A stretch of 64,000 bases of DNA from contig AJWJ01000005.1 in NCBI GenBank assembly GCA_000277445.1, positions 1-64,000 on the forward strand, in the 5' to 3' direction. This stretch comes from Polysphondylium violaceum (taxonomy: Eukaryota > Evosea > Eumycetozoa > Dictyosteliales > Dictyosteliaceae). The notes under the pieces were generated by a model. The model worked only from the letters and a program-made list of their open reading frames with translations, did no database searches and was not told the DNA's origin. Numbering within the stretch: position 1 is the first letter of the stretch; every line of letters starts with the position of its first letter. Of the stretch, positions 23,248-35,308 are shown one piece after another. A program made the position numbers and the translations under genes.

Positions 23248-24772
23248 TTCTTTTATATATATTTATTTACAACAATAATTTTACAATGAATTCGTTTCGT
23301 TCGTTATTTTGCAAAAAAAAAATTAAAAAATTAAAACTAAATAAAAAAAAAAAAAATAACGTTTGGAGGGGTCCAAAAAAAGTCCATTATTGATCAAATG
23401 GAAAATCCTGATAACTTGAGTAGTATATGAGAATGAATTAAATGCATAAAATTCATTAAAAATCCTCATATTCTATATTAATTATATAAATGTAAGGATT
23501 TTGCATTTGATCTTTTTAATGAATTGAATGCCTAAAATTCATTAAAAATCTTGTGTGAAATATCTCACAAAATACATTACAAAGGGTTGTCTAATATTAT
23601 TTATCTGGCACCGCTACACTAAGGGAAGCGAAGAGATTCAAAACTATTAGCCAAATCGAGAAACCAAGAGGAGCTGAACATCGAGGGAAGTTTATCATCA
23701 AGGAGTTGAGCCTACCTATATCCTTTGTATTGCACTAACTTAATTGTTTATGCTATTGCCATACCATAACACCTAGTTAAAAAAAAACGAGAGTCTATTG
23801 ACTTTTTCAATTTCAATTACGTATTTAACTATGAAAAAAGTCGATAAATATGTAAATATCTATTTGTATCAAGCGCATTGATGTGGCTCGTTTATATGAA
23901 AATAGGGCCCGTGCTTTCTCATGTCCACATTCCTTTTTTAGATCTATCCATATATATGTCTATCCTCAAATCGTTTTGATCACACAAGAAAAATTTTGAT
24001 TTTTCACATCATTCAAACACTATTTTTGTATTTAATGATCAAAAGTAATTACTTATTGGTTGATTGATTGATTTTTTGATTACCACAGAGTATTGAAAAT
24101 AGTATTGAAAATCAAACTCCACAAAGCACTTGGTGAAAGGTCTAAACACATCTGTTTATCTTTTTTTCATTTCAAACAAAAGAGTTGTTGGTTTTCCCAA
24201 AATAACTAAAATATGCGATTTTTTTTTAATACGGGGGCACTTATCCTTTTTCTGTTTTTTTTAATTGATAATATTTTTTTCACAATTAAAAAAAAAAAGG
24301 GCTTTTTTACAAATCACAAAAAATGATGATGAAATGATAAAAATAGAGTAATGTTTAGTTTGGGGGAGGTTGTGGAATGATGATATGATATTGTTATAAA
24401 ACTATGTATGAATGTTTGAAAAACACACACTCAAAAACACAATAAAAATCTCAATTGTTGGGGACAAAAGAGATCTATTCTTTGGATGTGGTGAGTCTAT
24501 TTTTAAAATTTTAACCCCTATCCTTTGATCAGAAATTAAAATAAATATAAATAAAAAAATAATATTATGAAATTTAATTCTCATTCAGTGCATTGTTATA
24601 CATCAATTAGTTTTATCCGCCTATTTATTTATTTATTTGACTTTTATTTAATTATAATATAATATATCTTGGGTGTAATGTCATGATCCTATTTTGAAAT
24701 TAAACACAAATTACATATAATATCGCGACAATTAAAATCTATCTTTATTCTCTTAATATATATACTATTAAA
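23248..24772. other. Intergenic, with short direct repeats and a GC-richer block
   Basis: No gene can be supported in this 1.5 kb. It holds a 33-bp direct repeat in two copies (listed separately) and, at about 23608-23735, a block clearly richer in G and C than the surrounding DNA. The block reads open for 43 codons in one frame (GTATLREAKRFKTISQIEKP) before a stop. I do not recognise the product; it could be a degenerate mobile-element or gene fragment, or a non-coding RNA. Confidence 0.45.
23432..23550. repeat. 33-bp direct repeat, two copies 86 bp apart
   Basis: The copies at 23432-23464 and 23518-23550 match at 31 of 33 bases (AATGAATTAAATGCATAAAA against AATGAATTGAATGCCTAAAA, then ATTCATTAAAAATC in both). 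Each copy contains the inverted pair AATGAATT / AATTCATT and could form an 8-bp hairpin. Confidence 0.7.
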
Positions 24773-25174
24773 ATGTCTCAAGAAAGTGATGTTTGGAAAA
24801 ATCTTTGTATAAGATTACAAAAGTATGTCTATAATATACTGATTAAAGAATATTGGTATTAATAATAAAAACACTTTATCATTAGTCCAACGAGTTTTAG
24901 TCAAAGTGAATCAAGTAATATTTTATCAGGTATTCACACACCTGTTCTTGTATCTATAACACCTAGAGGAAAGGTTCCCGATCTCAGTATAACTGTTCAA
25001 GATCATCCTATTGGTACACCACAACAACTATACTTAAACAATATAGATGATGTACATATTAAAAATATATTAAATGAAAATCTAACCGAAATACCAATAT
25101 CCACAGAAATAACACCAACAACAAATCCCACACCCAAAGCAAAGAAATCGAAATCATCTTGTGAAATATTATAA
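24773..25174 (+). CDS. Small CAAX-box protein, paralog A
   Basis: Two exons, 24773-24822 and 24886-25174, spliced in phase 2 within an Asn codon; 112 residues. It was worked out from the GT-AG signals. The N-terminus reads SDVWKNLCIRLQNPT. The middle is polar and Ser/Thr/Ile-rich with no recognised domain. The end is basic and stops in a CaaX-type motif (KAKKSKSSCEIL). A Leu in the last position favours geranylgeranylation. A basic patch plus lipid would target it to the plasma membrane. It is related to the protein at 33821-34157: same VWxxLCxRLxNPT motif, same intron position and phase, same basic CAAX end. I know no characterised family with this motif. Function unknown. Confidence 0.75.
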
Positions 25175-26361
25175 GATGAATGAATATATAATAAATTTAA
25201 TTTAAATAAAATGTAAATGTAAAATAATAATCTAATCAAATTTGAAAAAGTTAAGATTGATTGAAAGGTTGTAGATATTTGTAAGAATCTAAAAGTAAGA
25301 TGGACATTTTTTTGATTGGAGAAAAGGGAAAAAAGTGAAAAAAAAAATTGATCAAAAACCTCTTCAAAAAGCAATAGTGACTTTTTCATCAATGTTAATC
25401 TTTTTAAAAAGAAAACTCTGGGGACTTATGGTAATAATCTTTGTTTTTCTCTTTCAATGAACTTATATATTTAAAAAATAATCATTAAATATTAATGGTA
25501 TCAAGTATATGTAAATAAATAGAATTGATCACTATTTTTAGAGTGAGGAAGGGCTTTACTCTTATAATTTTATTTGAAAAAATCAAAACAAAATACAGAT
25601 AACAACCAACTCATTTTAAAACAGTTTTAGATATTTGTTTAAACAAATATGATTCGATGTTGATTCCCACTTTATCTGGTGTGCCCACTAGTGTGTACAT
25701 ATTTGGAAAAAATAATTCACTTGAGGGTTACACCTTTATGTGTTGTAAATGAATGACCTTTATGTGGTACGCGAATTCATTTGAGGTCATCAAGATTCGT
25801 TCGTTGTGATGAGCTTATCAAACTCTTTCATAAATGCTTTTTTCTTTGTACCACGTAGGGCGATATTTATAATAAAAAAACTTTCAGAATGTCGGTGAGT
25901 GGGTGGTGATATGAGATTTTTAAAAAACTTTTCAAAAAACTTGAGCACCTCGCCTCTGTATACTCTTTTTTTTTGCGCATAAAAAATTTGAAATCCCATT
26001 TGGGGGCTTTTTTTTTTCTTTTTTTTTTTTAGTTTGCTTGTGATTATCAAAATTGATCTGGAGTTTAAATCTGCGCTAGAGCACCCCTACCTCCATAACA
26101 CCATCTATTTGAAAATTTCTATAAACCATTAATAAAATATCTGCATTCACTGACAAAATTTGAGGATCATCAATCTATCCACTTCACTACAGATGTGCAC
26201 AACAAGACGCGCACTGGACTCAAATTAGTAATTTTTATTTTTAATATTATTCATGTGATCACACCACTCTCATAGTAATAATAAATAAATAAATAAATAC
26301 ATAAATAATAAATAAATAATATATAGTAATACACATTAATTTCAATAGCATCGCTCAGAAT
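25175..26361. other. Intergenic
   Basis: Nearly 1.2 kb is without a supported gene. The contents are a 20-bp palindrome at 25631-25650, two copies of ACCTTTATGTG near 25728 and 25758, and poly-T near 26010. The open stretches on the minus strand look like noise (Lys and Phe homopolymers). Confidence 0.5.
25631..25650. repeat. 20-bp perfect palindrome with GTTTAAAC core
   Basis: ATATTTGTTTAAACAAATAT is self-complementary. It shares its GTTTAAAC core with a 16-bp palindrome at 46656-46671. Confidence 0.6.
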
Positions 26362-29150
26362 ATGAGAGGATCAACCAACAATAATCACAATCACATGAAC
26401 AACAGTCATACTAGTAGTAATAATAATAGTAATAATAGTAACAACAATAATAGCAACAATAATAATAGTAATAATAGTTATTATAATGTACAGAGATCAA
26501 GAAAAGCTATAATTTATAGGCCAAATAGTGATTATGACTCTTCATATTCTCAATCACTATCTTGGCAACAGAAAAACAATAACTATAGGAATCAAAATAA
26601 TAACAACAACAACAAAATCATCAAAGAGGAAATCAACAATATAAGAAATCTAGCTGATCTTAATCTAAATACTACTAGTAGTAATAATAATAGTAGTAAT
26701 AGTATTATTTCTAGTATAAGTGATCAAGATTTGCAAGAAAAGATTAGACAGCAAATTCAGAATCAATTAAATTTACACTTATTAGCAACAGCAGCTACAT
26801 CAACAACAATTACCACAACCACTACAACCACAACGACTACAACAACAACAACAACTACCACTACTGATGACGGTGATGATGATACTACAACAACTACCAC
26901 ATCAGCAGATCAAGAAAAAGAAACAATAGAAAAGCCAAGTTATGAAGAAAATGTTTGTTGTAAAGGTAAATTACCAATTACTCTATCAAGAGATACTCTA
27001 TTTATTGGTAATTTACCATTAGAGATAACCAATGTATGTGTTTTTCAAAAGTTTTATCGCATATGTCATATGACTAATATTTCTCTATATATATAGTTAT
27101 CATTTGGTTCTTTTCTTAGTGAATATCATCCAATTAGTTATCATTTAAAAAAAGATCAAAATAACAATAGCGAAGGATATGGCTTTGCTAGATTTAGAGT
27201 ATGTTTTTGTTAAAATAATATCAACTCTTATACATTATATTAACATTATATTATATTATAAAATAGACAACAGAGATAGCACAAGAAGTAATGAATTCTT
27301 TATCAGAGATGAGTATGTATACATATTTATAATTAATCATACCATACCTATTGCAAATTTTAATACTTTCTACTTTTTATTAATAATATTATCATTATTC
27401 TAGAATTTGGTACAAAACAATTAAAAGTTTCATGGGCAACAGAGAATTGTACATTATTTGTATATAATATAGAAACAGGAGCATCAATTGGACAAATTTT
27501 TGAGTTATTCCAAATATATGGTGAATTAAGTAAAGAGGAATGTCTTTTCATACACAACTATTGTTTAATTAAATATAAAAGACGTGAATGTGCAGAAGCT
27601 GCTGTTATCTCTCTACAAAACTTTGAATTTGGTAATAAAATATTAACAATTAGTTGGGGTGATGCTATAGTACAAAGATCTAGTGTTTATTTGTCATTTA
27701 ATCCTAAAGATTCAAATGTATGTATAAAATAATAATTTTTTATAACAAATAACAGTATTCATACTAATATTTATTTAAGATTAAGGACGGATTTCATCAT
27801 TTTGTATTTAAAGTAGCGAGTAAATTTGGAAAGATTAATCATTATAATATTCCAAAAGGTATAGATGGCCTTTTTTATGAAGGTTATGGATTTATTCACT
27901 TTCGTGATTCTAGTAATGGTGAAATTGCTGCAGAGGGTTTAATCAAGCATCTCAACAGTCAAACAATTGAGGGTGTACAGATACAATGTTCATTTGCCCA
28001 AAAGAAAAAAGATAAAAAGACAAATATTAGAACTCCTAATAATAATAATAATAGTAATAATAATAATACTACGCATAATAATAAGAGTGGTCCCATTGGC
28101 ATGTCATTATCTTTTCCAGTTTCACCAGATTCTCAATCAATACATAAACAACCATATAAACAACAACAACAACATCAACAACAGCAACAACAACAACAAC
28201 AACAACAACAATTCCATCAACTACAACAACAGCAACAACAACTACAACTACAACTACAACAGCAACAGCAACAGCAACAGCAACAACAGCAACAACAACA
28301 ACAACCAATATCAAAAATGAACTCAACCTTTAATAGACAACAACAACAACAACCACCTCAACAACAATATTCTAATTTCAATTTACATAGTTTAAACAAC
28401 TCTAGTGGTAATATACCATCTAGATCAAACCAAACAACATCTTTCAATTCAAAGTTAAATCCAATTGGTACTAAATCTAACTCATCAAGTATCAGCAATA
28501 ATAATTTCCCAAATAACAATAATTTTAATTATTTTAATACATATAATCAATCAAATAATAATAATAATAATATAATTGAAAACAACAATGATTACCAATT
28601 TAATAATTATAATTTATACAACAACTTTGATAATAATAGTAATATAGTTTCAAAACCAATTAATCAATTTGGTTCTAGTAAAAGTAGTATTGAAAATAAT
28701 CTTAATAATACTACAACAATGACAGATTATGATTATAGTATTTTAAATATGAGTAATAATGGTGCCGTAGATAACATCAACAACACTCCTATAATTAACA
28801 ATGATATTTTACAAAATATTGATCATTTTCAACAAGTCATCCAAAATAATTCACAATTAATTGATCAACTTCAACATTATCCATCATATCAACATTACCC
28901 TATTTCAACAATACAATTACCATACCAACAGCAACAGCAGCAACAACAACAATCATACAATCATCAAACAATCAATTCATTCCACAATGTTGGCCATCAC
29001 AATCATAATCATCAACACCAATCTATACCAACAAACCAATATCAATATTCATCTTATCAACACCAACAACAACAACAACAACAACCACCTCATATACAAC
29101 AACCACATATACAACAACCAATGCCAAGATCACAATTTAATAATTGGTGA
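26362..29150 (+). CDS. Three-RRM RNA-binding protein, Asn/Gln-rich (paralog 1)
   Basis: Exons 26362-27033, 27097-27198, 27267-27312, 27404-27717, 27780-29150; 834 residues. An Asn/Ser/Thr-rich head (1-205) precedes RRM1 (DTLFIGNLPLEI as RNP2, EGYGFARFR as RNP1), RRM2 (TLFVYNIETGASIGQIFELF to GNKILTISWGDAIVQRSS) and RRM3 (FVFKVASKFGKINHYNIPKG, YEGYGFIHF). A Gln-rich then Asn-rich tail of about 350 residues ends QPMPRSQFNNW. The arrangement resembles TIA-1/PUB1/Nam8-type proteins that bind U-rich RNA and act in splicing or mRNA stability, though RRM2 lacks a clear aromatic RNP1. The long Gln/Asn tail suggests granule assembly. A paralog with the same RRM order and intron positions lies at 53284-56608. 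Confidence 0.8.
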
Positions 29151-30000
29151 TACTGAGTGATATATGATTAGATAATAATTAAATATATATTTGTCTACTT
29201 GGGTAGACTTTTTGTAAAAAAAAAAAATAAATAAATAAATAGATATATAAATAAAAAATTCAAAATTCTATCTATTTTTTTGTAATCCTGTCTTAATTTT
29301 TGCCTTGAATTTTAATCATATGTTCTGAACAACAATAGGAGATATGGTATAGAGCAACTGATGAGAATCCCATTCATATCTTTACAGCACTGTAATGAAA
29401 CAAAAAATCATCATAGGCAACTAGTTTATAAACCGTCCTCTATAAAAAAGAAAAGACACTCAAGTTTCAATCAAAAACTTGTGCACAATAATAGTTTATT
29501 TTTCTCTCAAAGGCTTCTCTACATATATACTGTATAGTAATGATAAAAGTTTGTTAAAGGGTAAGTATATAGTTATGTGAAAGAATATGATCATCTCCCC
29601 ATTTTTTATTAACATCGATGATTAAATATCTAGAGAACCACACTTATCACCCATTGGTCGAAGAAATATACTAAACACCAAATCCACAAGAAAAACAACA
29701 AAATGATCATTATTTGCTCAAACCGTTGATAAATCTAAATTTAGGTGAATAAACCCCTCTCATTGCAAAAAAATCTATTTTCTAAAAACGGATTGCGCCT
29801 TTTTTTTTAAAATAAAAAAAGTGAAAAAAAGCAACAATCCATATCTTTACTCGCCTCCAATTTGGGTCAATTTTGATTAATTTAAAAACGTTGTAAAACT
29901 ATTCTTATATATTGTACAATTACATACAACTCTATTACCTGTATTACTACTTTTACCACATCTTTATATATATACATACATACATCATACATACTACAAT
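29151..30000. other. Intergenic
   Basis: No gene is seen in 850 bp of AT-rich DNA. A poly-A run and AATAAATAAATAAA follow the RRM gene and probably hold its polyadenylation site. TATATATATACATACATACA lies just before the next start codon. Confidence 0.5.
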
Positions 30001-30279
30001 ATGGAAATTTATTTTATTTTAAATCGAATACCTCTTCCTCAAGAAGAGGATACACGAACTTGTCGTGCTAAAGTTTTACCTGATCAGAGTGCTTTTGATA
30101 AAGATTCAACTCTAGCCTATAGATCACCAGATCCCCCCAAAAGAATATCAAGACATGCAACACAATCTATAAATCCTGAACCTTATGATTTTTTAGCTGA
30201 TATAGGAGCAGCACCTTCTGGGTACAATGTATTCCATCAAATGAAAATATCAATGTCAATGATTAATTATCTTGGTTAA
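30001..30279 (+). CDS. Small hypothetical protein
   Basis: Single exon, 92 residues, opening with ATG at 30001 directly after a TATATATATACATACATACA leader, which looks like a promoter and transcription start. Composition is ordinary and not low-complexity: a hydrophobic start (MEIYFILNRIPL), a charged, Pro-containing middle (LAYRSPDPPKRISRHATQS) and NPEPYDFLADIGAAPSGYNV near the end. No domain is recognised and no membrane helix or signal peptide is clear. Codon use looks real for this genome. Function unknown; an extra downstream exon is not excluded. Confidence 0.55.
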   Translation: MEIYFILNRIPLPQEEDTRTCRAKVLPDQSAFDKDSTLAYRSPDPPKRISRHATQSINPEPYDFLADIGAAPSGYNVFHQMKISMSMINYLG

Positions 30280-30668
30280 TCACTATCTATTTATCAATCA
30301 TATATATCAATCATATAAATATAAATGATGATGATGATGACGATCACATCATCATTATAATTGTCAACTTTAATACCCCCGTTTGGTAATGAAGAATAAT
30401 AATCTATGTAGTATTACTTTATATATCCCTTTGTAAAAACAAATATAATAAATTCATCTGTACAGTTTCAAATATTTAATATTTAAAGTTTAAGTATTTA
30501 TAAATATTCATAAATAATCTTTGAATTTTCAAAGAATAAATATATAGAAGCCACCTTAATGCTCCTCGTTTAATGGTGATACTAGGGTTTATTTAAAATA
30601 TGTTGTTTGTCCATACTCTTGATGGCGAGACCTTAAAAAAATTATTAAGATATTTTTTTAAAGTTTAT
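30280..30668. other. Intergenic
   Basis: About 390 bp separate two convergent genes. It has a GATGATGATGATGA repeat and AT-rich DNA. No gene is seen. Confidence 0.5.
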
Positions 30669-31453
30669 TTATATAGTGTTATCATTTTTGGAGGGTATAT
30701 AAACAATGAATGCAATGATCGAAGACACAAAATTTAAAACAGTTGCTGCGACAACTATAGACCAACCAGACTTTCGACCCCAACTAAATAAAGAGAAGAG
30801 TGTATGAGTAAGTGTCAATAAAAAAAGGGATTGTAAAATTAATGAAAAACACTTACTTAGTGACTTGATTACTATAGTATTCGGTTTTAATCCACGTTCC
30901 AAAAGGATTTCTACAAAAACGGTATTTGTCACTTTTCAATATCTCACAATCATCATATATAGCTTGTTGGAAACGGAGAAAACTTAAACATGATATTAAA
31001 GTCAAGGCAAATGCAAGCCATGGGATAAATCTAATAAGATGTTTGAAAATAGTCTTATTTGGTACTGAGTTATATACTCCATAGCAAATTATCAGAAAAA
31101 TTAAGACAATGATTGATAAAAGACCACAAATGAATGAGCCTAGAATAGTATTTTTTTGATTTATATTGAGACCGTAATAGTTTTCATATTTTTTGTCTAT
31201 TTCATAAACATTACTAACGGAAAACACTTTAAATTCAATTTTTTCAGAAGATTCCCGGAAGTACCATTTTGTAACAGAATCCAATTCATACCATGGTACT
31301 GAATATATAAAAAAATATTAACCACATTAATAAATAGTGATTAAGAGCACGAGATAAAAAAAAAATCTTACGTCCAAAAGATGCAAATATCAAGGATATC
31401 GAAAGGAGGAAAAACATAGGTAAAATATGTTGAAATTTTTTTAGGTTCACCAT
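30669..31453 (-). CDS. Four-helix membrane protein, unknown function
   Basis: Exons: complement of 31372-31453, 30857-31298, 30669-30783; 212 residues. The first exon was found by splicing (MVNLKKFQHILPMFFLLSIS then LIFASFG). Membrane helices lie at about 11-28, 78-105, 121-140 and 180-203. The loop after helix 1 opens PWYELDSVTKWYFR and continues as a charged extracellular-type segment of about 40 residues. The layout (short N-terminus, large first loop with a W motif, four helices) resembles the claudin/PMP22/SUR7 class, and dictyostelids have several such proteins, but I see no decisive signature. Both introns keep frame (phases 1 and 2). Confidence 0.65.
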
Positions 31454-32326
31454 GATTTGAAAATAAGCTTTAAAATATAGAGCGATAATGAATTTTAAAA
31501 ACTTAGATGTAAAAGTAATATGATTGATTCATGAATTAAATTTGCGTAAAAATTTTTTAAAAAATAAAAAAAATTTTAAGACCCTTAAGATCTCGCGAAT
31601 CAGAGAAAAAAAAAAAACCATCGGGTGATCTAAAAGATTTATACCTGGGATGAATCTACACCAGTGTAAACTTGAATTTTTAGGAAAATTTTATTGTTTT
31701 CGTTGACCTCTGAAAAGGGATTTTAAAAAATAAAAAATTTTATTGTCTCATAGTAATGAAACTATTATCTAATGAAAAAGTTAATGATCAAGTTTAAAAG
31801 TGTATACATTAATTTACACTAAAGAATAATCCCTCGTAAAATTTCACCTAAACTTGTTGGTATATTGGTTATTCCTTGATGCAATTTATGTATATAGTTT
31901 CCGAATCTATTCATGTTAGTGGAGTGTAGATATATTGACAATGTGGTTTAACCATTTAGGTGAAATCATATACATATTGACAAAACAATAAACTCAAATT
32001 TCGTTGTTTATTTTGAATGTGGTTAATTTGAACTAAAATGGTAATGAAAAAAAAACTGTTCTTTAAAAAGTTTTTTTTTTTTACAAATTATAATTGATTA
32101 TGATTTTCAATTGTGGGGTGGTATTTAATCAAATAAAGTGAATAGGTTTTGAGTTTATTGACAATATTTTTATCCATTCAAAGTAATAAAAAATTTCTAA
32201 AATGGAGATGAAAAGTAGTTTTTTCATATTGAAAATAACTAAACAATGTGAAACTGTTTATTTCATAGATCAACTTTTCATCTCTATATAATCTATCATT
32301 GTGTTTCATTTTTAATTTATTCAAAT
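31454..32326. other. Intergenic between divergent membrane/surface protein genes
   Basis: About 870 bp of AT-rich DNA with no supported gene. It must contain both promoters. TCATCTCTATATAATCTATCATTG about 45 bp before the 32327 start could be a TATA region. Confidence 0.5.
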
Positions 32327-33217
32327 ATGAAACTAGTTTCTTTATTCTTACTTTTGTGCATAATTCATAATGTTTTTTGCCAAGATGGTGTCAAAATTGA
32401 TTATTATGCCACTTTAGATTGTTCTGGCGAAGTAAACTATTATTCCTATTTCGACTCTTATCATTTTGAAAAGAATTTCCAATCAAATAGTACCCATATC
32501 TACTATTCTGGATCAGAAATCTATAAATTTTCAGTTTGTTACAGTGGGTCAGACTTCTCTTGTATGATTAATAAATACGACAAAACTAAAGGTTTTGAAA
32601 TCCATCCTGATTCAAGCCTACTATACTATGGAGCCAAAAGTTGTAGCTCTGAACTTCGAGTTTTTTATAGTAGAAATAATTATTGCTGGCCATCGGGTAT
32701 TTTCCAACTAATGAACTCTACAAAAACAAATTTGAACGATTATATATGCTCTGATATCAATTGTTTAAATTGTACTCTTCGTAATACATATCCTATCACG
32801 GATTTTTGTGGATTTTTTGAAGAAGATTATGTTTATCCAAATATATTTCTTCAAGCATTTCATTTTTCAAATAACACTCTAAAGGGACTATGGAATTCTA
32901 CTATTTCATCAAAAGAAGAAATGAAAAACACCACTATATTTGCCGATACTAGTTTGCAAGACTCCAATACTAGCTCATCAAGTTCAAAAAGAAAAGATTC
33001 CGAGACCTCATTTGGAGTAGAAAAACAAGAGTCTTCTTTTCAAAATGAAAACTCGGTTAATTTGACAATCATAGATATATCTGATCATTTTATTAATTTA
33101 GGAAATCAAATTCCACAATTAAAGAATATTGATTCGTTTGAAGTATCCAAGGGCTCTATTTCAAGTTGTGGTAGTGTATTAATAATTCTATTCTTAGTAA
33201 TAGTATTACTTTTTTAA
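32327..33217 (+). CDS. Secreted or GPI-anchored cell-surface protein
   Basis: Single exon, 296 residues. A signal peptide (MKLVSLFLLLCIIHNVFC) is followed by a Cys-containing ectodomain of about 190 residues (DYYATLDCSGEVNYYSYFD; DYICSDINCLNCTLRNTYP) with many N-glycosylation sequons. Then comes a Ser/Thr/Asn-rich stalk and a C-terminal hydrophobic tail (SVLIILFLVIVLLF) preceded by small residues (SISSCGS). This is the classic layout of a GPI-anchored protein. The pattern of short Cys-bounded segments is seen in many lineage-specific dictyostelid surface proteins. No named domain is recognised. Ligand or adhesion role unknown. Confidence 0.75.
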   Translation: MKLVSLFLLLCIIHNVFCQDGVKIDYYATLDCSGEVNYYSYFDSYHFEKNFQSNSTHIYYSGSEIYKFSVCYSGSDFSCMINKYDKTKGFEIHPDSSLLYYGAKSCSSELRVFYSRNNYCWPSGIFQLMNSTKTNLNDYICSDINCLNCTLRNTYPITDFCGFFEEDYVYPNIFLQAFHFSNNTLKGLWNSTISSKEEMKNTTIFADTSLQDSNTSSSSSKRKDSETSFGVEKQESSFQNENSVNLTIIDISDHFINLGNQIPQLKNIDSFEVSKGSISSCGSVLIILFLVIVLLF

Positions 33218-33820
33218 AATAAATCTTGTTTAAAATTAAAAAACCTTAGTTTTAAAATAGATTGAGTAATGTCTACTATTTTGGTTTAAAAAATAATGCA
33301 CAAACTTTTTAGTGACCAGAAACAGATATAAATGGGTGAAGTGGTAAAATACAAAAATATTTTTAACTAAAAGTGGGTAAAGTGAGTGGGGTACAGAAAT
33401 TGCAGATAATATTTTTCAAACAAATTTTAAAATATATTACAATGAAAACGGAAAGAGATTGGTAGAGTTGATTCATGGATTGTATCATTGTTGTCTAATA
33501 CTCTTTCAATCAAATCTATAAAAAATAAAGAATTAAATTTTGAGTATTTAGATTAGCGGGGAAGAGTGGGTGAAAACACTTGTCATAACCATACCACACA
33601 CACAATTCATTAAAAGAATCCAAAAAATAGATGATGTGTAATGATAATTAAATTATAAATAGAATGCAGGATAGTGTGAGTGGGTGCGCGTGTTTTTATT
33701 TTTAGTAACAATAATCGTTCAAAATTAAAAAACAAAGGACAACCAAAAAGAAATTAAAACCATATGGATGTGGATAAAACATCACTTTTTAATTATTACT
33801 AAATCACGTATACATACACA
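33218..33820. other. Intergenic
   Basis: About 600 bp without a gene between two co-directed genes. A GTGAGTGGGTGCGCGTG patch near 33677 is the only compositional break. Confidence 0.5.
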
Positions 33821-34157
33821 ATGTCAACAAACGTAAATAGTCAAGTATGGACAAGCCTATGTAGTAGATTAACAAAGTAATTATTCTTCTAATTATTAGT
33901 TTTTAGATTTCTAAAATTGTAAATATTTATTAATCTGCAAATATATGTATTCCTACCATAGTCCTACAAATTCACCTCCCCCTCCCTTAAAGAAAATAGA
34001 AGTTCCAAAACCACAACAAGAGATATCAACGAGTCTTACAATGTCTATTGATACAAATTCAATGGAAACAAAGAAAACTAAAAAATTGAAAAAATCATTA
34101 TCCATGTCAATGATTATTAAAAGAGACAAAAAGAACAAAGGATGCATTATTAATTAA
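33821..34157 (+). CDS. Small CAAX-box protein, paralog B
   Basis: Two exons, 33821-33876 and 33962-34157, spliced in phase 2 inside an Asn codon; 83 residues. The first exon encodes SQVWTSLCSRLT, and the join gives NPTNSPPPPLKK. The remainder is Pro-poor, Ser/Met-rich and strongly basic (KKTKKLKKSLSMSMIIKRDK), ending in GCIIN, a CaaX-type prenylation motif with a basic stretch before it. Shared features with the 112-residue protein at 24773-25174 are the SxVWxxLCxRLxNPT motif, the identical intron position and phase, and the basic CAAX end. The middles do not align, so only the two ends seem constrained. It is probably membrane-associated; function unknown. Confidence 0.75.
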
Positions 34158-34305
34158 TATAAATTTAAATAAATTACTACTATATTAATATTTCGATTAT
34201 ATTCATTTATTTAATGCTACTGCTACTTTTACTAAATACTATATATTTACAATTATTATTATTATTATTATTATTTGATGCTAAATTCTAGAGAAATTAT
34301 TATTA

Positions 34306-35308
34306 TTAGTCATCATAATCATCATCTGATAGATTTTTTGATTTTGTTGCTAAAGAAGTTTCCCATCTCTTTGCTTGATTTGGATTGGGGATAATATCAT
34401 AACTTGATAATAATAATTCAATGTCTTCTTTATCAAAAGTATTACCCAACTCTTCAGTGATTGGAATAAAAGAAACCAATAATTTACCACCAATATATAC
34501 CAATAAACTTGGTAATGCTGCATCATGATAATTTGATTTAGCCTCTGTACTTAGAATCTTTAAAAATTTAATTGATCTATATTTAACTGCCATTTGACCA
34601 AGATAGTTATTTAATAAAACACATGCTGGAACATACTATGAGTATATTTATAAAATAGATATTAATATCTCTTTCTTATCCACAATATATATTATATTAT
34701 AATGCACTTACACTTTGGAATAAATGAATAATTACAAATACATTGGGTGGTTCATTATCAATTTCATCTACATATTCATGTGAAGTGATTTGTTTGAGAT
34801 AACCAAATACTTTATTTTTGGGAACAGAGTTGTCTTGTTTCGATTGTTTTGATTTCCACTGTTCCAAACGAGCTTTTCGTATTCTTTCCAAATCCTCTTC
34901 ATCACTATCCAATTCATCTTCGACTTTGTTTTCAGGTTGATCACGTGTTGTAAAAGCCATTCTTTCCAACATTGCCCTATTGGCAGCCATCTTGTCTTTG
35001 TATGCTTGTTTTTGTTGTTCACGAAACTCGGCATAGTCACCCAACACACCCTTGATACCTGTGTTACCACCGGCACGATTGGATCCCTTGTTCTTACTCT
35101 GAACATACTCTACATATTGTTCATCAGACATTGCATCCACATCAGGTTCATTGGCATCGTGTCTGTGGCCATCGTCGTCGCAACAATTGTTTATGTTGTC
35201 GTCGCTATAGTCTCCCTCATCGCCACTGTCGTCGTGTCTTATGTCACTCTTTTCTGCAATTGCGTCTCCATATTTTGAGAGTAATGCATTTGCTATATTT
35301 TGTTCCAT
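34306..35308 (-). CDS. phlp1: Phosducin-like protein (PhLP1-type)
   Basis: Exons: complement of 34712-35308 and 34306-34635, 308 residues, phase 0 join (HLFQS-YVPAC). An acidic N-terminus with Asp-rich patches precedes TGIKGVLGDYAEFREQQKQA, the counterpart of the class I GPKGV motif (helix 1), which contacts Gbetagamma. After a charged helical stretch comes a thioredoxin-like domain (EPPNVFVIIHLFQS; KFLKILST; LPSLLVYIGGKLLVSFIPIT) with no CxxC. The tail is acidic (SDDDYDD). Class I phosducin-like proteins work with the CCT chaperonin to fold Gbeta and assemble Gbetagamma, and Dictyostelium needs PhLP1 for G-protein signalling. The motif form favours class I over PhLP2 or PhLP3. Confidence 0.82.

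Noticed and set aside
25003-25392. Minus-strand 129-codon frame over the CAAX protein gene
   Set aside because: It covers the second exon of the + strand CAAX gene in antisense and is Phe/Leu-rich without features.
30853-30932. Two separate overlapping genes in the four-helix membrane protein locus
   Set aside because: The two frames are exons of one gene joined by a clear GT-AG intron (30784-30856).
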